From NCBI GenBank assembly GCA_019693395.1, contig JAAMXP010002472.1, positions 2,381-54,803 of the forward strand: 52,423 nucleotides of DNA. The letters are read 5' to 3'. The position numbers and the translations under genes were made by a program. Source of the stretch: Ettlia oleoabundans. Its lineage: Eukaryota; Chlorophyta; Chlorophyceae; Chlamydomonadales. How positions within the stretch are numbered: the stretch's first letter is position 1; every line of letters begins with the position of its first letter. Below are positions 37,920 through 49,590 of the stretch, piece after piece. The notes under the pieces are model-generated. The model was given only the letters and a program-made list of their open reading frames with translations, did no database searches and was not told the DNA's origin.

Positions 37920-39051
37920 CCCTCGTGAATGGCAGCCCCAGAGGGCTAAGCAAGCCCCAATCGCAAACGAAGAGAGGATGGTGTGAATGAAGCTGACGAA
38001 ACGCAGCCAGAATATTGATGCTGGACCTGCTGATGGGGAACGACGCTGGACGCCAGGGGGTGATGTAGTGCATCTCACAACGGGTTCCAAGACCATTGAT
38101 GCATCACGAAAACACGCAGTTACATAACCTAACACAAACACACAAGCCAGCATCAACCAAACACCAAGGGGTGCAGGGGCAGTTGCCCAGTGTAGTTATT
38201 GTCGTGGGCCAGGCAGCCAAGCAGCATGGCCCAGCTTCGTCTTCCCCCGGATTGCTCACTGTCAGGAAAACATGGAAGGCCTGCCCTTAAAGAAAGCAGC
38301 AAATTGTTTTTGTTGCACAATTTGTCTTGCATTGGTGGTAAGGTCAGCAAGGGGGGGTCTACTCGACCTTTAAAGAGGGTTGCTGGCTGTGGCCTTAATG
38401 CTTGCTGGGGCTTTCCCAACTGCACTCCGGTCAAGCTGCAAACAACTTTCACAGACGAGCAACAAACGCAGCTGCAGCATAGTGCTGTGTCACACATGGT
38501 TGGCCACCAATCTCACAAGGGAACCTTCGCCAGCTGGTGGCATTGCCGGACCAGCCATGGCACCAGGGCTTGGAGGGCCTGCGACGCACAATACTTGGCA
38601 TCAGGGGGTGTTTGGGACATTGGGATTTGCCTCATCCCGTGGAAGGTCACGCAAGCATTTCTTGGTGTTGTCAACCCTCGTAGGGAAAGCAATGTGCCAG
38701 GGCGCCGGTTTGTACCGGAGGCGAGGTGGCATCAAGAGGCGGATCATGCAGTGCCCTTTCTTAGCAAGTCAGCTCATGTGCAATGGTCAGTCCTCTCCTG
38801 GTTTTAAAAAACCTCTACCCCCATCGAGCAGCCGTGTCCGTCGCATAGTGCAGCGCGCGCGTTGCACGAGCAGACCATCCGAAAAGTCGGGAGCGCATCC
38901 TCACACCTTGATCCTGGTCTGAACGAGACTGTTGGCTCATCTATGCGTGAGCTGGACTGCGGCCAGCAGTGAAGTCACCTTGGTGCCTGTAGGCAGGCCA
39001 GTATGGCTCGTGAGCCAGACCGTGCCGACTGAAGGTGCACCGGCTTGCGCC
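37920..39051. promoter_or_regulatory. upstream region of the divergent CDC73 and OPR-like genes (1132 bp)
   Basis: The CDC73 start (37919) and the chosen OPR-like start (39052) diverge. Two overlapping open frames cover 38199-38922, but they lack recognisable domains or codon bias and I leave them uncalled. The OPR frame is open upstream to 38932 without another ATG, so an unseen 5' exon is possible. Confidence 0.4.
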
Positions 39052-42000
39052 ATGTGGTCGGGACGAGCGCTGGCAGCACCACCAATTCCATTTGTGTTGT
39101 CGCCGCCAGTGAGGCCGCCCCAGCGACAGAAACCCGCGGTGCTGCCTAATGCTGCCGCTCCAGCTAGCAGTGCAGCCAGGGACACTACTGTGGACAGTGG
39201 GAGGTCGGCCAGCAATCAAACGGGCAGTCGGGAGCGGGCACAAGGAGCGGCCACACAGCCGGCACAATTTCGTCACTACCTTGAGCAGCCTGCCCGTCCA
39301 ACGAAAGAGCAGCAGCAGCAGCAGGCACAGCACAGCGTCTTGCAGCCACCGTCGGCCCCACCCAGCAGGTTCTGTAACAGTCGCACCGCAGATCAGCTGC
39401 TTGGGCAGGTGGACTGCCCACCCAGCTTGACGCCAGCCAGCGCTGCCGACATTTTAAGCTCACTGGCGCGGCTGCTGCGGCGTGCAGACCCTGGCGATCG
39501 ACAGTACGTGCGTCAGCATCCGATGCTGCCGCGCCTACTCGCGGCTCTGCAGGAGGGCGCTGCGGAGCTTCCTCTACGAAATCTAGTGGGGGTGCTACAG
39601 CAGTGTGTGTGGCTTCAACTGCGCCCACCCCGTGCTCTGCTCTGCACAGCGACAGAGCAGCTGGTGCACCGCCTGCCTGCAGCAGCACCCACAGACGCGT
39701 GTCATGCGGCGTGGGCTTTGACTCGCCTGGGTCATGATGGGATTAGCAGCCTGTTGGCAGCCATTGATGTGCTAGTACGGGCGCAGATGGGACTGAGGCG
39801 GGACCAGCAGCAGCAGCATTTGGGGCAAGAGCAGCAGCAGCAGCGGCAGCAGAGGCAGCAGCCTGGTGCAGCTGGGGCTGAACTGCCGCCGCCATGGCTG
39901 GCAGTGTTGCCCCCTGCTTCGTTAGTCAACCTTCTTTGGGCGTGCGGCAAGGCGTCCTTTCGGTCCCAGCCGTTGCAGGAAGCCATTGCAGGCACGCTGC
40001 TCTCCAGCAGCGTTCGGAGCAGCAGACGCGCCGACCGGACAGTGCAATCAGCTGCCAGCACAGCAGCGTCAGCGGCTCCTCTAGCATCCCTCACTCCGCA
40101 GCAGCTCTCAATGCTGTTTTACTCGCTTGGCCAGCTGCAATGGGCGCCTGGTCAGCAGGTGAGAAAGGACCTGCATGCATCTCCCGGGCAACAACCTGCT
40201 GTCTGCCTAGTCTTGCAAGCTAACTCTTGTTGTGACTCTGGCTCCGGCTGTGCATGGCATACCTTCTGGCCACAGCGCAACCCCGCCGCAGCGATTGTGT
40301 TGATATGGCCTCAAGGCTTTTAGGCAGTGTGCTCACCTTTGGGTTCCTCCGGTCCTGCAGTTTTTACACCACGCGGCAGCAGCAGCGCAGCAGCAGCTGC
40401 CTTCCTTCACCCCTCAGGGCCTAAGCAACACTGGCTGGGCCATCTCAAGGCTGGGTCCTGCTGCTCAGGTGCAGCTAGAGGAGCTGGCGGCAGCGCTGGC
40501 GGCAGCAGCGGCGCCCCGCCTGACAGAGTTCAGCTGCCAGGAGCTGGTGATGATTGTGGTGGCAGCAGCTTCACCCGGGCCTGGCTGGCGACAGGGTCGG
40601 CAGAGGCTGATGGAATCTGCTGCGGAGCAGGTGGCTGAGAGGGCACCCCAAATGAATGATAGAGATCTAGTGTCCCTGCTGTCAGGTGTGTGGGCTGAAT
40701 GTGGGTATTGGGGCAGGCTTGCCATTATTGCCAGAGTTTGCATGCCGACAGCAGAGCATGGATGAGCTAACTTGACATGGTCTCCGCACTGCTGCTGCAT
40801 TGTTGGTCGTTCCGCCCTTCTTTTACATACGTACATCCTGTCCTGATACACCATGTTCTTACGCAGCATGCACCTGCCCTGCAGCTTTTGCCACTGTTCG
40901 CTTTGAGCCCCCAGCCCGTGTGCTGGATGCGGCAGCCAGTCGCATCACACAGCTGCTGCCGGCTGTGCCCCCCGTCTCCCTCTCATGGCTCCTCTGGTCG
41001 CTGGCACGCATGCCACATTACCGGGCACCAAGGCTGTTGCTGCGGAAGGCTGAGGCTGCACTGCGTGGGCAGCTAGTTGAGCTGTATGAGCTGGATGCTG
41101 CTGACCTGGCTCGACTGTGCTGGGGGCTGAGCGAAGTGCACCACTACAGCGGTGAGTGGGTGGGCTTTCTAGTGCGGGCTAACCTGTGGGTTGTCTCTGC
41201 TGGGGCTGAACAACTCTTCGGCCAGCTGGCTGGAGTGGCACTTATGCAGGGGTGTATGGTCAAGCAGGGCAGTGGAATGTGTGACAAGTGTGTGGCCGGA
41301 CGTCAGTCGATGCGATATTGTGTGACAGCGTACTGTGCTGGCAGCGGCATTACAGCTTCCAGTGTCCCTGATGAGGGCCATTTAAGCAGCCTACAATCCG
41401 TTTGTGATGCAAAATTCTCACTGGTGGTTCTCTGGTGCAGGGGCGCTGCTTGCGGACCTGGCATCTGTCAGCCGAAGCATGTGGCAGCGGATGGAACCGC
41501 AGGTGGGGCCTAGGGTGGGACTGGGCATCAAATTTGGATACGTGTGGCAGACATGTGTGCAGAATTTCCATAAGATGGGCATGGTGGCTTGTTACCTGGA
41601 ATACCAGGAGGCAGGACTGCAGTACTGATGCTGTTGACTCTGCCTGCCGTTTCTGTTGCTGTGCCCGCAGTCCATGGCCATGGTGCTGCACAGCTTTGCA
41701 CAGCAGCAGTTCACGCCCCACGAGTTGCTGGATGCCGCTGCGGAGCACCTGGCAGCAAATCTGCAGCGCTACAGCCCGCAGGTGGGGTGAAACTGGGCTC
41801 AATTGTAAATGGCGTAGTGCGTTGATTTGCTGCATGTAGTGTGTCATCCTGTGTGGTATAGATGCTGTGTCAAAGCGCCTTATAGGTAGAGCTAGGTATG
41901 CAAAGTATCGCTCGCTGCTCTGCTGTTTGGGTCTATGTACCGCAGGCTGTTGCCGTAGTTGCTTGGAGCTTTGGACGGCTGGGAGTCCACCCTGGCAGGG

Positions 42001-44226
42001 GCCTACCAGCCGGCGGGGCGTGCACGCCGGTGAGCCCGTTGTGTTCCTGCGTCTTTGCTGAGTGCAATCTGTTGTAGAAGAAATGCATAAGAGAAGTTGG
42101 TGAAAGCTGCAGGTCCTTTGCCAAGGAATGCTGGAATGGTTCTCTTGGATGAAATCTAGCTGCTAGAGTTCCTTGCTAGCCTGCGACTGCTCTGCCCTCC
42201 CGACGGCTTTATGCAGGACGGGACGCCCTTGATGGCTGCCATTGCGTCATACGCCAGAGAAAATGTGGATGCATTCAGCCTTCAGGGCCTGTCCATGCTG
42301 CTATGGGCGTTTGCCACATTGGAGCACCACCCTGGCACGCCGCTGCTGCAGGCCGTCAGTGCTCGCTTCGTAACAGCCCTGCGGGGCTGTCAGCAGCCCA
42401 CCGACGACGGTGCAGGAAAGGCTGCTTTTGGCTTGGCGGCAGCAGGTGAAGCAGCAAAGGAGGCAGCAAGAGCAGCGTCAGAAGCAGCAGGGACAGTGGC
42501 AGCATTATCGCCAGCAGCACAGATGGTCGGCAATCACCGGAATAGCACGCATGATGGCGACCCCTGGATGTTGAAAGCCGCGGCCAACACTGCTTGGAGC
42601 CTCTCCAAGTTTGGATTTGCTGATGAACCTTTCTTTTGGGCGGCAGTCGATGCTTTGCCAGCCCTCCTGCCTGCGCAGGTGCTATCATCACCAGCATTTC
42701 AGCATACACAGCTGGAGGAGCAGGAGAAGCAGCCACACAGTGCATGGGCAGTTGAAGCGCAATCTATCTCCTCCCTTGCGTTTGGCGCCGCCAAGCTCCG
42801 AGTGGAGGCGGCAGTGCCGCTGTTACAGCAGCTGCTGCCTGCAGCGCAGATGCGCGTGGGCGACTTTAACCTTGAAGAGCTGTGCCAGCTGCTGTATTCT
42901 CTGGCGCACGCCAGGGTTCAGCCGCCACTAGCGCTGCTGGATGCGGCAGCGGCACGCTTGGCGGGCTTGCTGGCACGTGGCGGTGACAGCAGTGGCGGTC
43001 CTGACGAGGCTTGCCTGCTGTGCATGGCAGTGCACGCTTTGGCCAACCTGAGCTACCGAGCAGAGCCGGGGCTGTTGGATGCATGCGTGCAAAGAGCGGC
43101 AACTTTCGCCCCTGAAGTGACGGTCAGCTTGCTGGCCAAGCTTGTGTGGGGTTGCGCACATGTGGGGCATGAGCCCGACCCCAAAGCCCTGAAGGCCATT
43201 GATGCCAGCCTCTACCATCGCCTCTCACACAGCCGCGGCAACCACACGGTAAGGGATTGGGAAGCAAACTGCATCGTAAATCGTGTGCAGTGGCATAACC
43301 CATGCATTGCCCATGTGATTGCCATAAAGCGCTGCGGTGTATGTCGCCCCACCTTATTTCAATTGCCCAACCACAGTTTGCTTTCTTTGCAACATTCAGT
43401 CAGATGCCATCCTTGGCTTGCGCCACACGTGAGCAGCCTGGTAGCTGCATGACTTACAACTTATGTGGCTGTGGCGCAGGTGCTGAACACACCTGACCTC
43501 ATCCACCTGCTGTGGGGTCTGGCGGCGCTGCGGCAGTACGACAGCCAATTGTACCGGTGTTTGTCCTTTCGCGCAGCTCGCCTTCCCGACGGTGTGCCTG
43601 TGCAGCCCCAGCTGCGTCGCCTGTTGCGGGAAGCCACAGTGTTGCACAGCTGCGAGCACAGGCTGGATCCTGTGGCAACAAACGCTGCCACCGCCATCCT
43701 GCCCGCCTGGATGGCAAGCCAGCAGCAAGGGATGAAGCGGATGGCAGAGGAGAGCGACATCGGGGAATTGGCAGCCGCAGCGCCATGGCCCAAACTTGTG
43801 AGCAGAGTGGTTGCTGGAGTTGATGCTGAGAAAGGAGACGTGGAGGCCCCCATTCCTCGGCAAGCGGAGCTGCGTGCAGCCGCAGAGGCCGTGTGCAGCA
43901 CCCTGCAGCGTGGAGGGCTGTCAGCCAGCCTGAAGCAGCTATCTTTGGGGGATTTCATCGTTGTGTTTGATCTTGGCAGCACCTCAGAAGCCATCGACAG
44001 CAGCGGCAGCGCCAGCAGGAGGATGGTTGGGCAGGCAGCGGTCATTCCGGCCACTACTGCCGGCCGAGCATCAGTCAACGAGGCGTTGCACCAGCCTGTG
44101 CTGCTGGGCAGCGCCTTGGTCGCGCACCGGGTGGTGGCAGCGCGTGGAATGCCGGCATTGCCAGGCACTGCTGATGAAGCGGAGCTGCTGACTCGTTGCC
44201 GCAGCTTGCTCTCGCAGCACACTTAA
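39052..44226 (+). CDS. OPR/FASTK-like helical-repeat protein, probably organellar RNA-binding, 1244 aa, 8 exons
   Basis: Exons: 39052-40158, 40361-40685, 40885-41151, 41441-41502, 41671-41781, 41946-42029, 42217-43248, 43480-44226 (1245 codons, TAA). At least a dozen ~35-40-residue helical repeats share a core like L..LLW(S/A)(L/F)a.l.. : LVNLLWACGKASF, LSMLFYSLGQLQW, LSNTGWAISRLG, LSWLLWSLARMPHY, LARLCWGLSEVHHY, VAVVAWSFGRLGVHPG, LSMLLWAFATLEHHPG, AANTAWSLSKFGF, LCQLLYSLAHARV, LAKLVWGCAHVGHEPD and LIHLLWGLAALRQYD. Such repeats mark the OPR and FASTK/RAP families, which stabilise or process chloroplast and mitochondrial transcripts in green algae. The start MWSGRALAAPPIPFVLSPPV is rich in Ala, Arg and Pro with no acids, as in a transit peptide. 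The end, FIVVFDLGSTS then VLLGSALVAHRVVAARGM, may be a degenerate RAP domain. The RNA target is unknown. Confidence 0.82.
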
Positions 44227-44875
44227 GATAATAGGCGCTGCATGTGCATTGACCCTATACCACTACCATTTCTCAAGAATTGTAGTGATTTGGATGTTTA
44301 CGTGTCCCATCATGCATTCTTGCTGTTCTTGCACCTTGTACATCGCAAAATTGTTGCACTCCCAACTATTGCTTCAGCTCATGAGTTGATCAACGGTGTG
44401 ATGCGTGGCAGGGAACGGGCGGCAAAGAGTAAAGGCTTGACGCAAACCTTCTAATCAAAGTAGCAGTCAAGCTTCTGCCCCTTACAAGTCAACTTCCTGC
44501 GCAAACGTCGTTTTGCAGTCTCACAGTGCTGTCCTATGGAGTTATGGTGGTTAGTGTATCAGTTCTGGGGGCAAGGCTCTGAGCAGTGTCATGCAACCTT
44601 GAAATTTCGAATGTACGAGCGAGTGCAACTTTTCATTTGCCTGAAGAGGTGAATGTCGCAAGACAGGATGGCTGCGTCCCATGCAACTCAGTTGGAAAGC
44701 ACTGGATTCTGTCATTCTCGTTACGGGCGCTAATTCCTCATTTTTACCGAGAGAGGGTCTTCAGGAGCCTGGGCTTCTCGCACCTCACCTATGGACGCCG
44801 GGCAGGACGGTGGGGAGCAGGCCCCCCAAGGGGCAGCGCAGCCAGGTGGGCTTTGGATTGACAATTTGATCGCAG
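44227..44875. other. intergenic region and unresolved 5' end of the MLLE gene
   Basis: This contains the OPR-like 3' UTR and the promoter of the next gene. An ATG at 44791 opens a 30-codon frame (MDAGQDGGEQAPQGAAQPGG) that looks coding, but I cannot join it in phase to the exon at 44876. The true first exon is therefore not settled. Confidence 0.4.
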
Positions 44876-47233
44876 GAGGCTGAACTGTGGTATGGGAAGC
44901 GAACAGGACTGTTGGAACTTGCCGCCGGTGGCGTGGCGGGACCCTGTGCCGTTGCTCGTTGACTCCTTGCACTGACGCTTGCTATGCACTTGGAGCACTG
45001 AGCGCAGATACGTCGGGAGCACCAATAGCGGAAGAGCAGCTGGATGGCGATGCACATGCGGCACAGGCACCAGAGGGTGATGGTGAAGTCCCTTTTGAAG
45101 CTGGCAGCGACAACAACGACAACTTGGCTGCAGGGTTTCAAAGTTTCCTGGAGCTCGTAGAGAGGTTGGGGCTGGTCACACCCAAAGCCGCCCTCGCAGG
45201 AGCGGCTGCTGTGGTGCTGGGTGATGCTGAGGAACCTCCCCCGCTCGCTGCCAACGGCCCTGCTGCCGGGCCAGCTGCACCGGCCGCCGCTGCTAGCACC
45301 CAAGTGGGTGCTGGCGCCAACGGGAAAGCGGCAGCAACAGCCGGGGCCATTGCACCTGAGGGCCCCCGCCTGACAGCTGCCTTGCTTAAAAGGGCTCCCC
45401 CGGAGCAATAGAAGCAACTGATAGGCGAGCAGCTGTACCGGCTGCTGGATGAGCTGGTTCAGGGAGAGGTGCGCACTGCCTCCACTTTGTATATACCTGT
45501 CGTCAATGCAACTGCCCTCAAGCCGCGAATCCTGAGGCTGCACACCAGCCATGCTTGTGCACAGCACAGGTCCCCTGCCTACTGCAGCCCTCTCCATCAA
45601 TACAGCATGCTCCTGCTCCGGCCATTTTTGCACCCAGTTGACCATATCCTGTACGCTGCACTGCAGACCCGGCTGTCAGGCAAGATCACGGGCATGATGC
45701 TGGAGATGGACGACTCAGGTGACTGAACAACTGTCACACAGCACTATGTCCAGCGGATCCTCACGGCCCTCTTTGATGGGTGTGTGTGATGCGTGATGGA
45801 TGCAATCTATACTTGTTTGCACATTGTTCCCTGCACAAGCTCGCAAGGAGGCATGGGATTTCACAAGTCCTTCCACCAGTCCTGCCTGCAGAGCTGCTGC
45901 ACATGCTGACGACCATGATTCCCATCCCACTGAAGATTGCAGAGGGGATACAGGTGCGCTGGTTGTGCCGTAAATGGCCCTGGAGGGACTACTGGCTGAC
46001 ACTTTACTGCAGCGCTGCTATTCAGCTGTGCTGAGTGCTAACGTCACATGCGTCATGCAGGTGCTCCAGGAGTACAAGGGAATACCAGCTGGCGTGCAAC
46101 TGCAACCAATGGATGTGGCAGCCTTCATGTCCCATCATCACCTGCCAAATCCACTGCTGAGCCCAAGCATGCTGGCAACCATGACATCGACAAAGTGGTT
46201 GGTGACTGTGCCGCTTCGCCTGTTTGCCATTGTGCAGCACATCCAGGCAAGTGATAGGGTACAGCACAGGCGCAGCTCTAAAGATTGTCAACATGCTACA
46301 GCAAGTGGCAAAGGTGTGATATCTCGTTAAGTCCACATGCCGTACAGCTTGCAGCAAGCAAGCAAGAATGTCTTGAGTGCAGCGATGCTTATGTCATCTG
46401 TTCACACTTTTGCATGGGTTGATGGTTTGTGTGGCCGCCTTGCTCTTCGGTGGCTGCAGCGATTCCCTCGTTTGATCACCACCCTGCTGGAGGATGAAAT
46501 CCGCCTCAAGCACCCAGCAGGTGGGTTGCAGTTTATTTGCCATAGTGGTAGCGTCCTGTGCCTTTTGGGCCGCTGGGCCTTTTGAGTGCAATGCTTATAA
46601 GAGTGCAATATAAGGAATGCATCTGCAAGGTCTGAAACTTTTCTAATCTACCATCCATATTCCATGTAGCATACGCAGTGCATTTCCTGGACCACCCCAA
46701 AGATCTGGGTCTGGCTGTCAACAGAATTACAAAGGTACACCCGGCTTGAACGCGTGTTGCGCATGTTACTTATCTCGGCTATGCAGGGTGTGGCTCTGAG
46801 CATGCCAAGGGCCTGAAGCACACTAGCACCCTACCTGCAGAGCTCCTTAGAGGTGCACCTTACGGCCCTGCGTGCCGGCATCGAGCTTGCAACTGAGGAG
46901 GAAGTGTTGAAGGCAGCAGCAGCGCTGCAGTCAGATGGCCAGCTGGTGCCCCGGTCACCTGCTGTGCACCACCGCTTTCCAGCCGCCTTCCGTAGGGCAG
47001 TGCGGGCGCTGCTGCTGTGCCGCGTCCGTGCTCGCAAACTGGTGGTGGCAGCAGTTGCCGAGGCAGCGCAGGTGGGTGCAGCTAACGTGGACAATGCTGG
47101 CTGGACAGGTAATGTGAGTGCAGATCTACCAGCAGGAGTGCGCAGGCTGGATGAGCTTCCTGATGAGCTGATCCAGCCAATCATCGCAGCCCTGGGCCAC
47201 CCAATCGATGCATGGGCACGCATCCCTGCCTAG
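44876..47233 (+). CDS. MLLE (PABC)-domain protein without RRMs, interrupted by an in-frame TAG
   Basis: Exons: 44876-44927, 45008-45468, 45667-45718, 45892-45953, 46061-46246, 46460-46520, 46670-46734, 46841-47233; the 5' end is open. After an Ala/Pro/Gly-rich region comes LTAALLKRAPPEQ-stop-KQLIGEQLYRLLDELVQ, then SGKITGMMLEMDDSELLHML and IAEGIQVLQEYK. This is the MLLE domain of cytoplasmic poly(A)-binding proteins, which binds PAM2 peptides. The TAG at 45409-45411 stands where PABPs have Gln (APPEQ-Q-KQML). The frame continues in phase over six more introns, including a GC-AG one at 46247, to a normal TAG. Downstream ~240 residues (HHHLPNPLLSPSML, RFPRLITTLLEDEIRLK, HFLDHPKDLGLAVNRITK, an Ala-rich helical end) are unrecognised. 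No RRMs occur upstream. It may be a recent pseudogene, a sequencing error, a readthrough gene, or spliced around the stop. Confidence 0.6.
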
Positions 47234-48033
47234 ACATGCCACATACAGTTACCTGCATAGATATATGCCTCCCGAAGTAAACAGCTTATGCTTGCCTACT
47301 GTGTGCAAGTGCCTAGCGAAATATACTCTGTACCCCGTTTACTGCGGGCTTTGCAAGCTTGGCTGCATTTTGGAGCAGCCAAAATAGCAGGCAGGCATTT
47401 CTTCCGACATGCAAGGAGCAAGGTTAGGTACCAACATCTGTGGAATCTTGTAATTCTAAAACCTTGTGGTTGTTACCCGAAAAGCATTTTTCGACATGTG
47501 CACAACACCCAACGCCCAGCTCGTTCCCGCCCATGTGCACATGTGTCTCAGTTACGACGGATGCCCTCCCAAGCCAGACGTGGGAGCAAATTGTGGATGT
47601 CATACCCGTTATATAGGTACTCAATTGTACGTGCATGGGTCGCAAGCGCCAAGGATTCTGCCTGCAAGTTCAGATGCGCGGGCCGCCCATGTCCCCGCCT
47701 AACCTTGACCGCGGCGGTGGAGAGGAAAGCACTCGAGGGTGGCGTCTACGGGTCTTCTCGTCGGTGCGTGCTACCATGTGTCGGCCACTGTCCTCGCATC
47801 CACCGAATCATTGAGCCAGGTCCGTCTTTGCAGGTGGGTGAGGGTGTGAGGCATGCCCCCAATGATCGTGACCCAAGCGCACGGTCCTTTGTGCGCCTGC
47901 AGGAGATCGCTTTAGCATCTGCTGCACGTTCACGGTTTCGCTAGACCCTCGGAAGGCCGGCCTCTCAAGTCAAGCTCTCAAGCTGGACAGTCTTGGCCGG
48001 GTGCTATCGCCGTTGATCGCAGTCGAGGACATA
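47234..48033. other. intergenic region between the MLLE and DCN1-like genes
   Basis: The 800 bp hold a 3' UTR with TGTAA at 47449-47453 and the DCN1 promoter. A 218-codon open frame at 47288-47944 lacks domains and has Arg/Cys-rich, unbiased composition, so I consider it chance. Confidence 0.5.
47449..47453 (+). terminator. putative UGUAA polyadenylation signal of the MLLE gene
   Basis: TGTAA lies 215 nt after the TAG stop on the same strand, in an AT-richer stretch. Confidence 0.45.
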
Positions 48034-49590
48034 ATGAAGCGGCGGAGGGCAGCAACGGTGACGTCGCCCAAGGTGGGTGGCATGCAGCCAAACAAACCGT
48101 CCCGCCTTCGACCGCCGCCAGCAACCGAATGTCTATCCTCCTTTACACCATATTGCAAACGTGCAGGCAGGTTCTAGGGACGTCAGTAAACTAGACAGCT
48201 TTTTCAATGCGTACAAGGATCCTAGCTGTGAGGATGATGCGATAGGGCCAGAAGGTGCGCCGCCATTCCCCCTCCCCCCCCCTGCTGCCTGTCGGGCTGG
48301 GCAGCGACCGCGTGTTTCTGCAAGTGTCGGGCGCACTTCACTCTTCGCGCAATCCGAGTTGTTCTGCAAACCTGGATTGCTCAATTTAATCCAAGTGGCA
48401 GTCGACCAGTACCACAAGGGGTCATCACTTTGTGTTTCTAGGGATCTACATTCACCCCCCGGTGTTAGTGCCTCCCTCTGGTGTGCACGATTAGGTGTGG
48501 AGAAGCTGTGCAAGGATTTGAAGGTGGATCCATCGGACCGACTAGTGCTCCTCCTGGCATGGAAGGTGTGCCTGTACGTATTGGGTGCCACTTCATACTT
48601 CACCAACTGGCTGCTGTCTAGTTCGTTGCATCTTGTTACTGCGGTGGAAAGCCAGGATGTGCCACAGTCCCAACTCTGGAGCATTTTCACAGCTCGTTTG
48701 GCCCAATGCTGTACCACCATGTTGATTTTTGCAGATGGGGGCCCAGAGAATGGGCTTCTTCAGTCGGGATGAGTTCAAGTGCGGGCTGTCGGAGCTGGGG
48801 GTGACCACCGTCGCGCAGCTACGCAAGGTGCTGCCTGGGCTAGCGGGAGAGGTGGCAGACTCGCACGCGCTGGAGGAATTTTACAAGTTTGCCTTCCGTT
48901 TCTGCCTCACAGTAAGTATTAGATAGCTTGAGCACAGCTCCACAGACAGCAGAAGGGCGTATATCTAGCATTGCTTCATCGCAGAACTGTTGTGGCACTG
49001 CTTGGTGGCCCACATACATCAGGCACTGGCAATGAGCAGCTGGCAACCCTTGCAGCAAGATGGCTGCAAGCAGGATGGCTTTACACTGATTGGTCATCTG
49101 TTATCCCACGCATGGCTGTGGACTAGCCCATCCGCCTCACTTGCATCATTCCGTTGCAGGAGCCTGGCCAGAAAATTGTAGATGTGGAGACAGCGGCGCA
49201 GATGCTGCAGCTGGTGCTGCCAGAAGGGCGGTTTGTGGAGCCCTTCTGCACCTTCCTCACACACCAGAAAGATTACAAAAAGGTCAACGCAGACCAATGG
49301 TCCAAGTAAGTGAGGAAATTGTGTCGGGGTGCAGCCCTGTCGCTTAGCCGCTGTTGAGGGCACGTGGCAGCAGCTGTGAGCCCCTCCTCACCTCCACCTG
49401 CCTGCCTTTGCATGAGTGTTTCCAGCCATGTGTCCAGTTTGCCGGATCCTGTGGTCCTGCCCCATGCTGCAGCTTCATGCGCTTCTCCCGCGAGGTGCGA
49501 GATGACCTTTCAAACTACCATGAGAACCCTGCATGGCCGCTGCTGCTTGACAATTTTGTAGAGTGGTACAGGCAAAACGCCCAGGGCTGA
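48034..49590 (+). CDS. DCN1-like protein (cullin neddylation co-E3), 212 aa, 6 exons
   Basis: DCN1-like proteins bind cullins and the NEDD8 E2 and promote cullin neddylation, which activates cullin-RING ubiquitin ligases. Exons: 48034-48072, 48167-48254, 48495-48565, 48735-48911, 49160-49305, 49473-49590 (213 codons, TGA). After a short basic start ([13 protein letters not shown]) comes [12 protein letters not shown]. The PONY (potentiating neddylation) domain then runs from [19 protein letters not shown] through [30 protein letters not shown] and [19 protein letters not shown] to [20 protein letters not shown] and VEWY. The conserved Asp, Ala and Asp of the cullin-binding patch appear to be present in the DLSNY and AWPLLLD motifs. 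No UBA domain is present, and the length and basic start fit the DCUN1D4/5 type. Confidence 0.93.

Noticed and set aside
38199..38922. Two overlapping plus-strand frames (202 and 180 codons) upstream of the OPR-like gene
   Set aside because: Neither shows a known domain or joins in phase to the OPR exon; the composition looks non-coding.
45409..45411. A variant genetic code in which TAG means glutamine, as in some ulvophyte algae
   Set aside because: TAG ends the FkbM gene, the RRM gene and this same gene at its normal C-terminus, so a general recoding does not fit.
47288..47944. 218-codon open frame between the MLLE and DCN1 genes
   Set aside because: Arg/Cys/His-rich with no recognisable domain, and it lies in a 3' UTR plus promoter interval.
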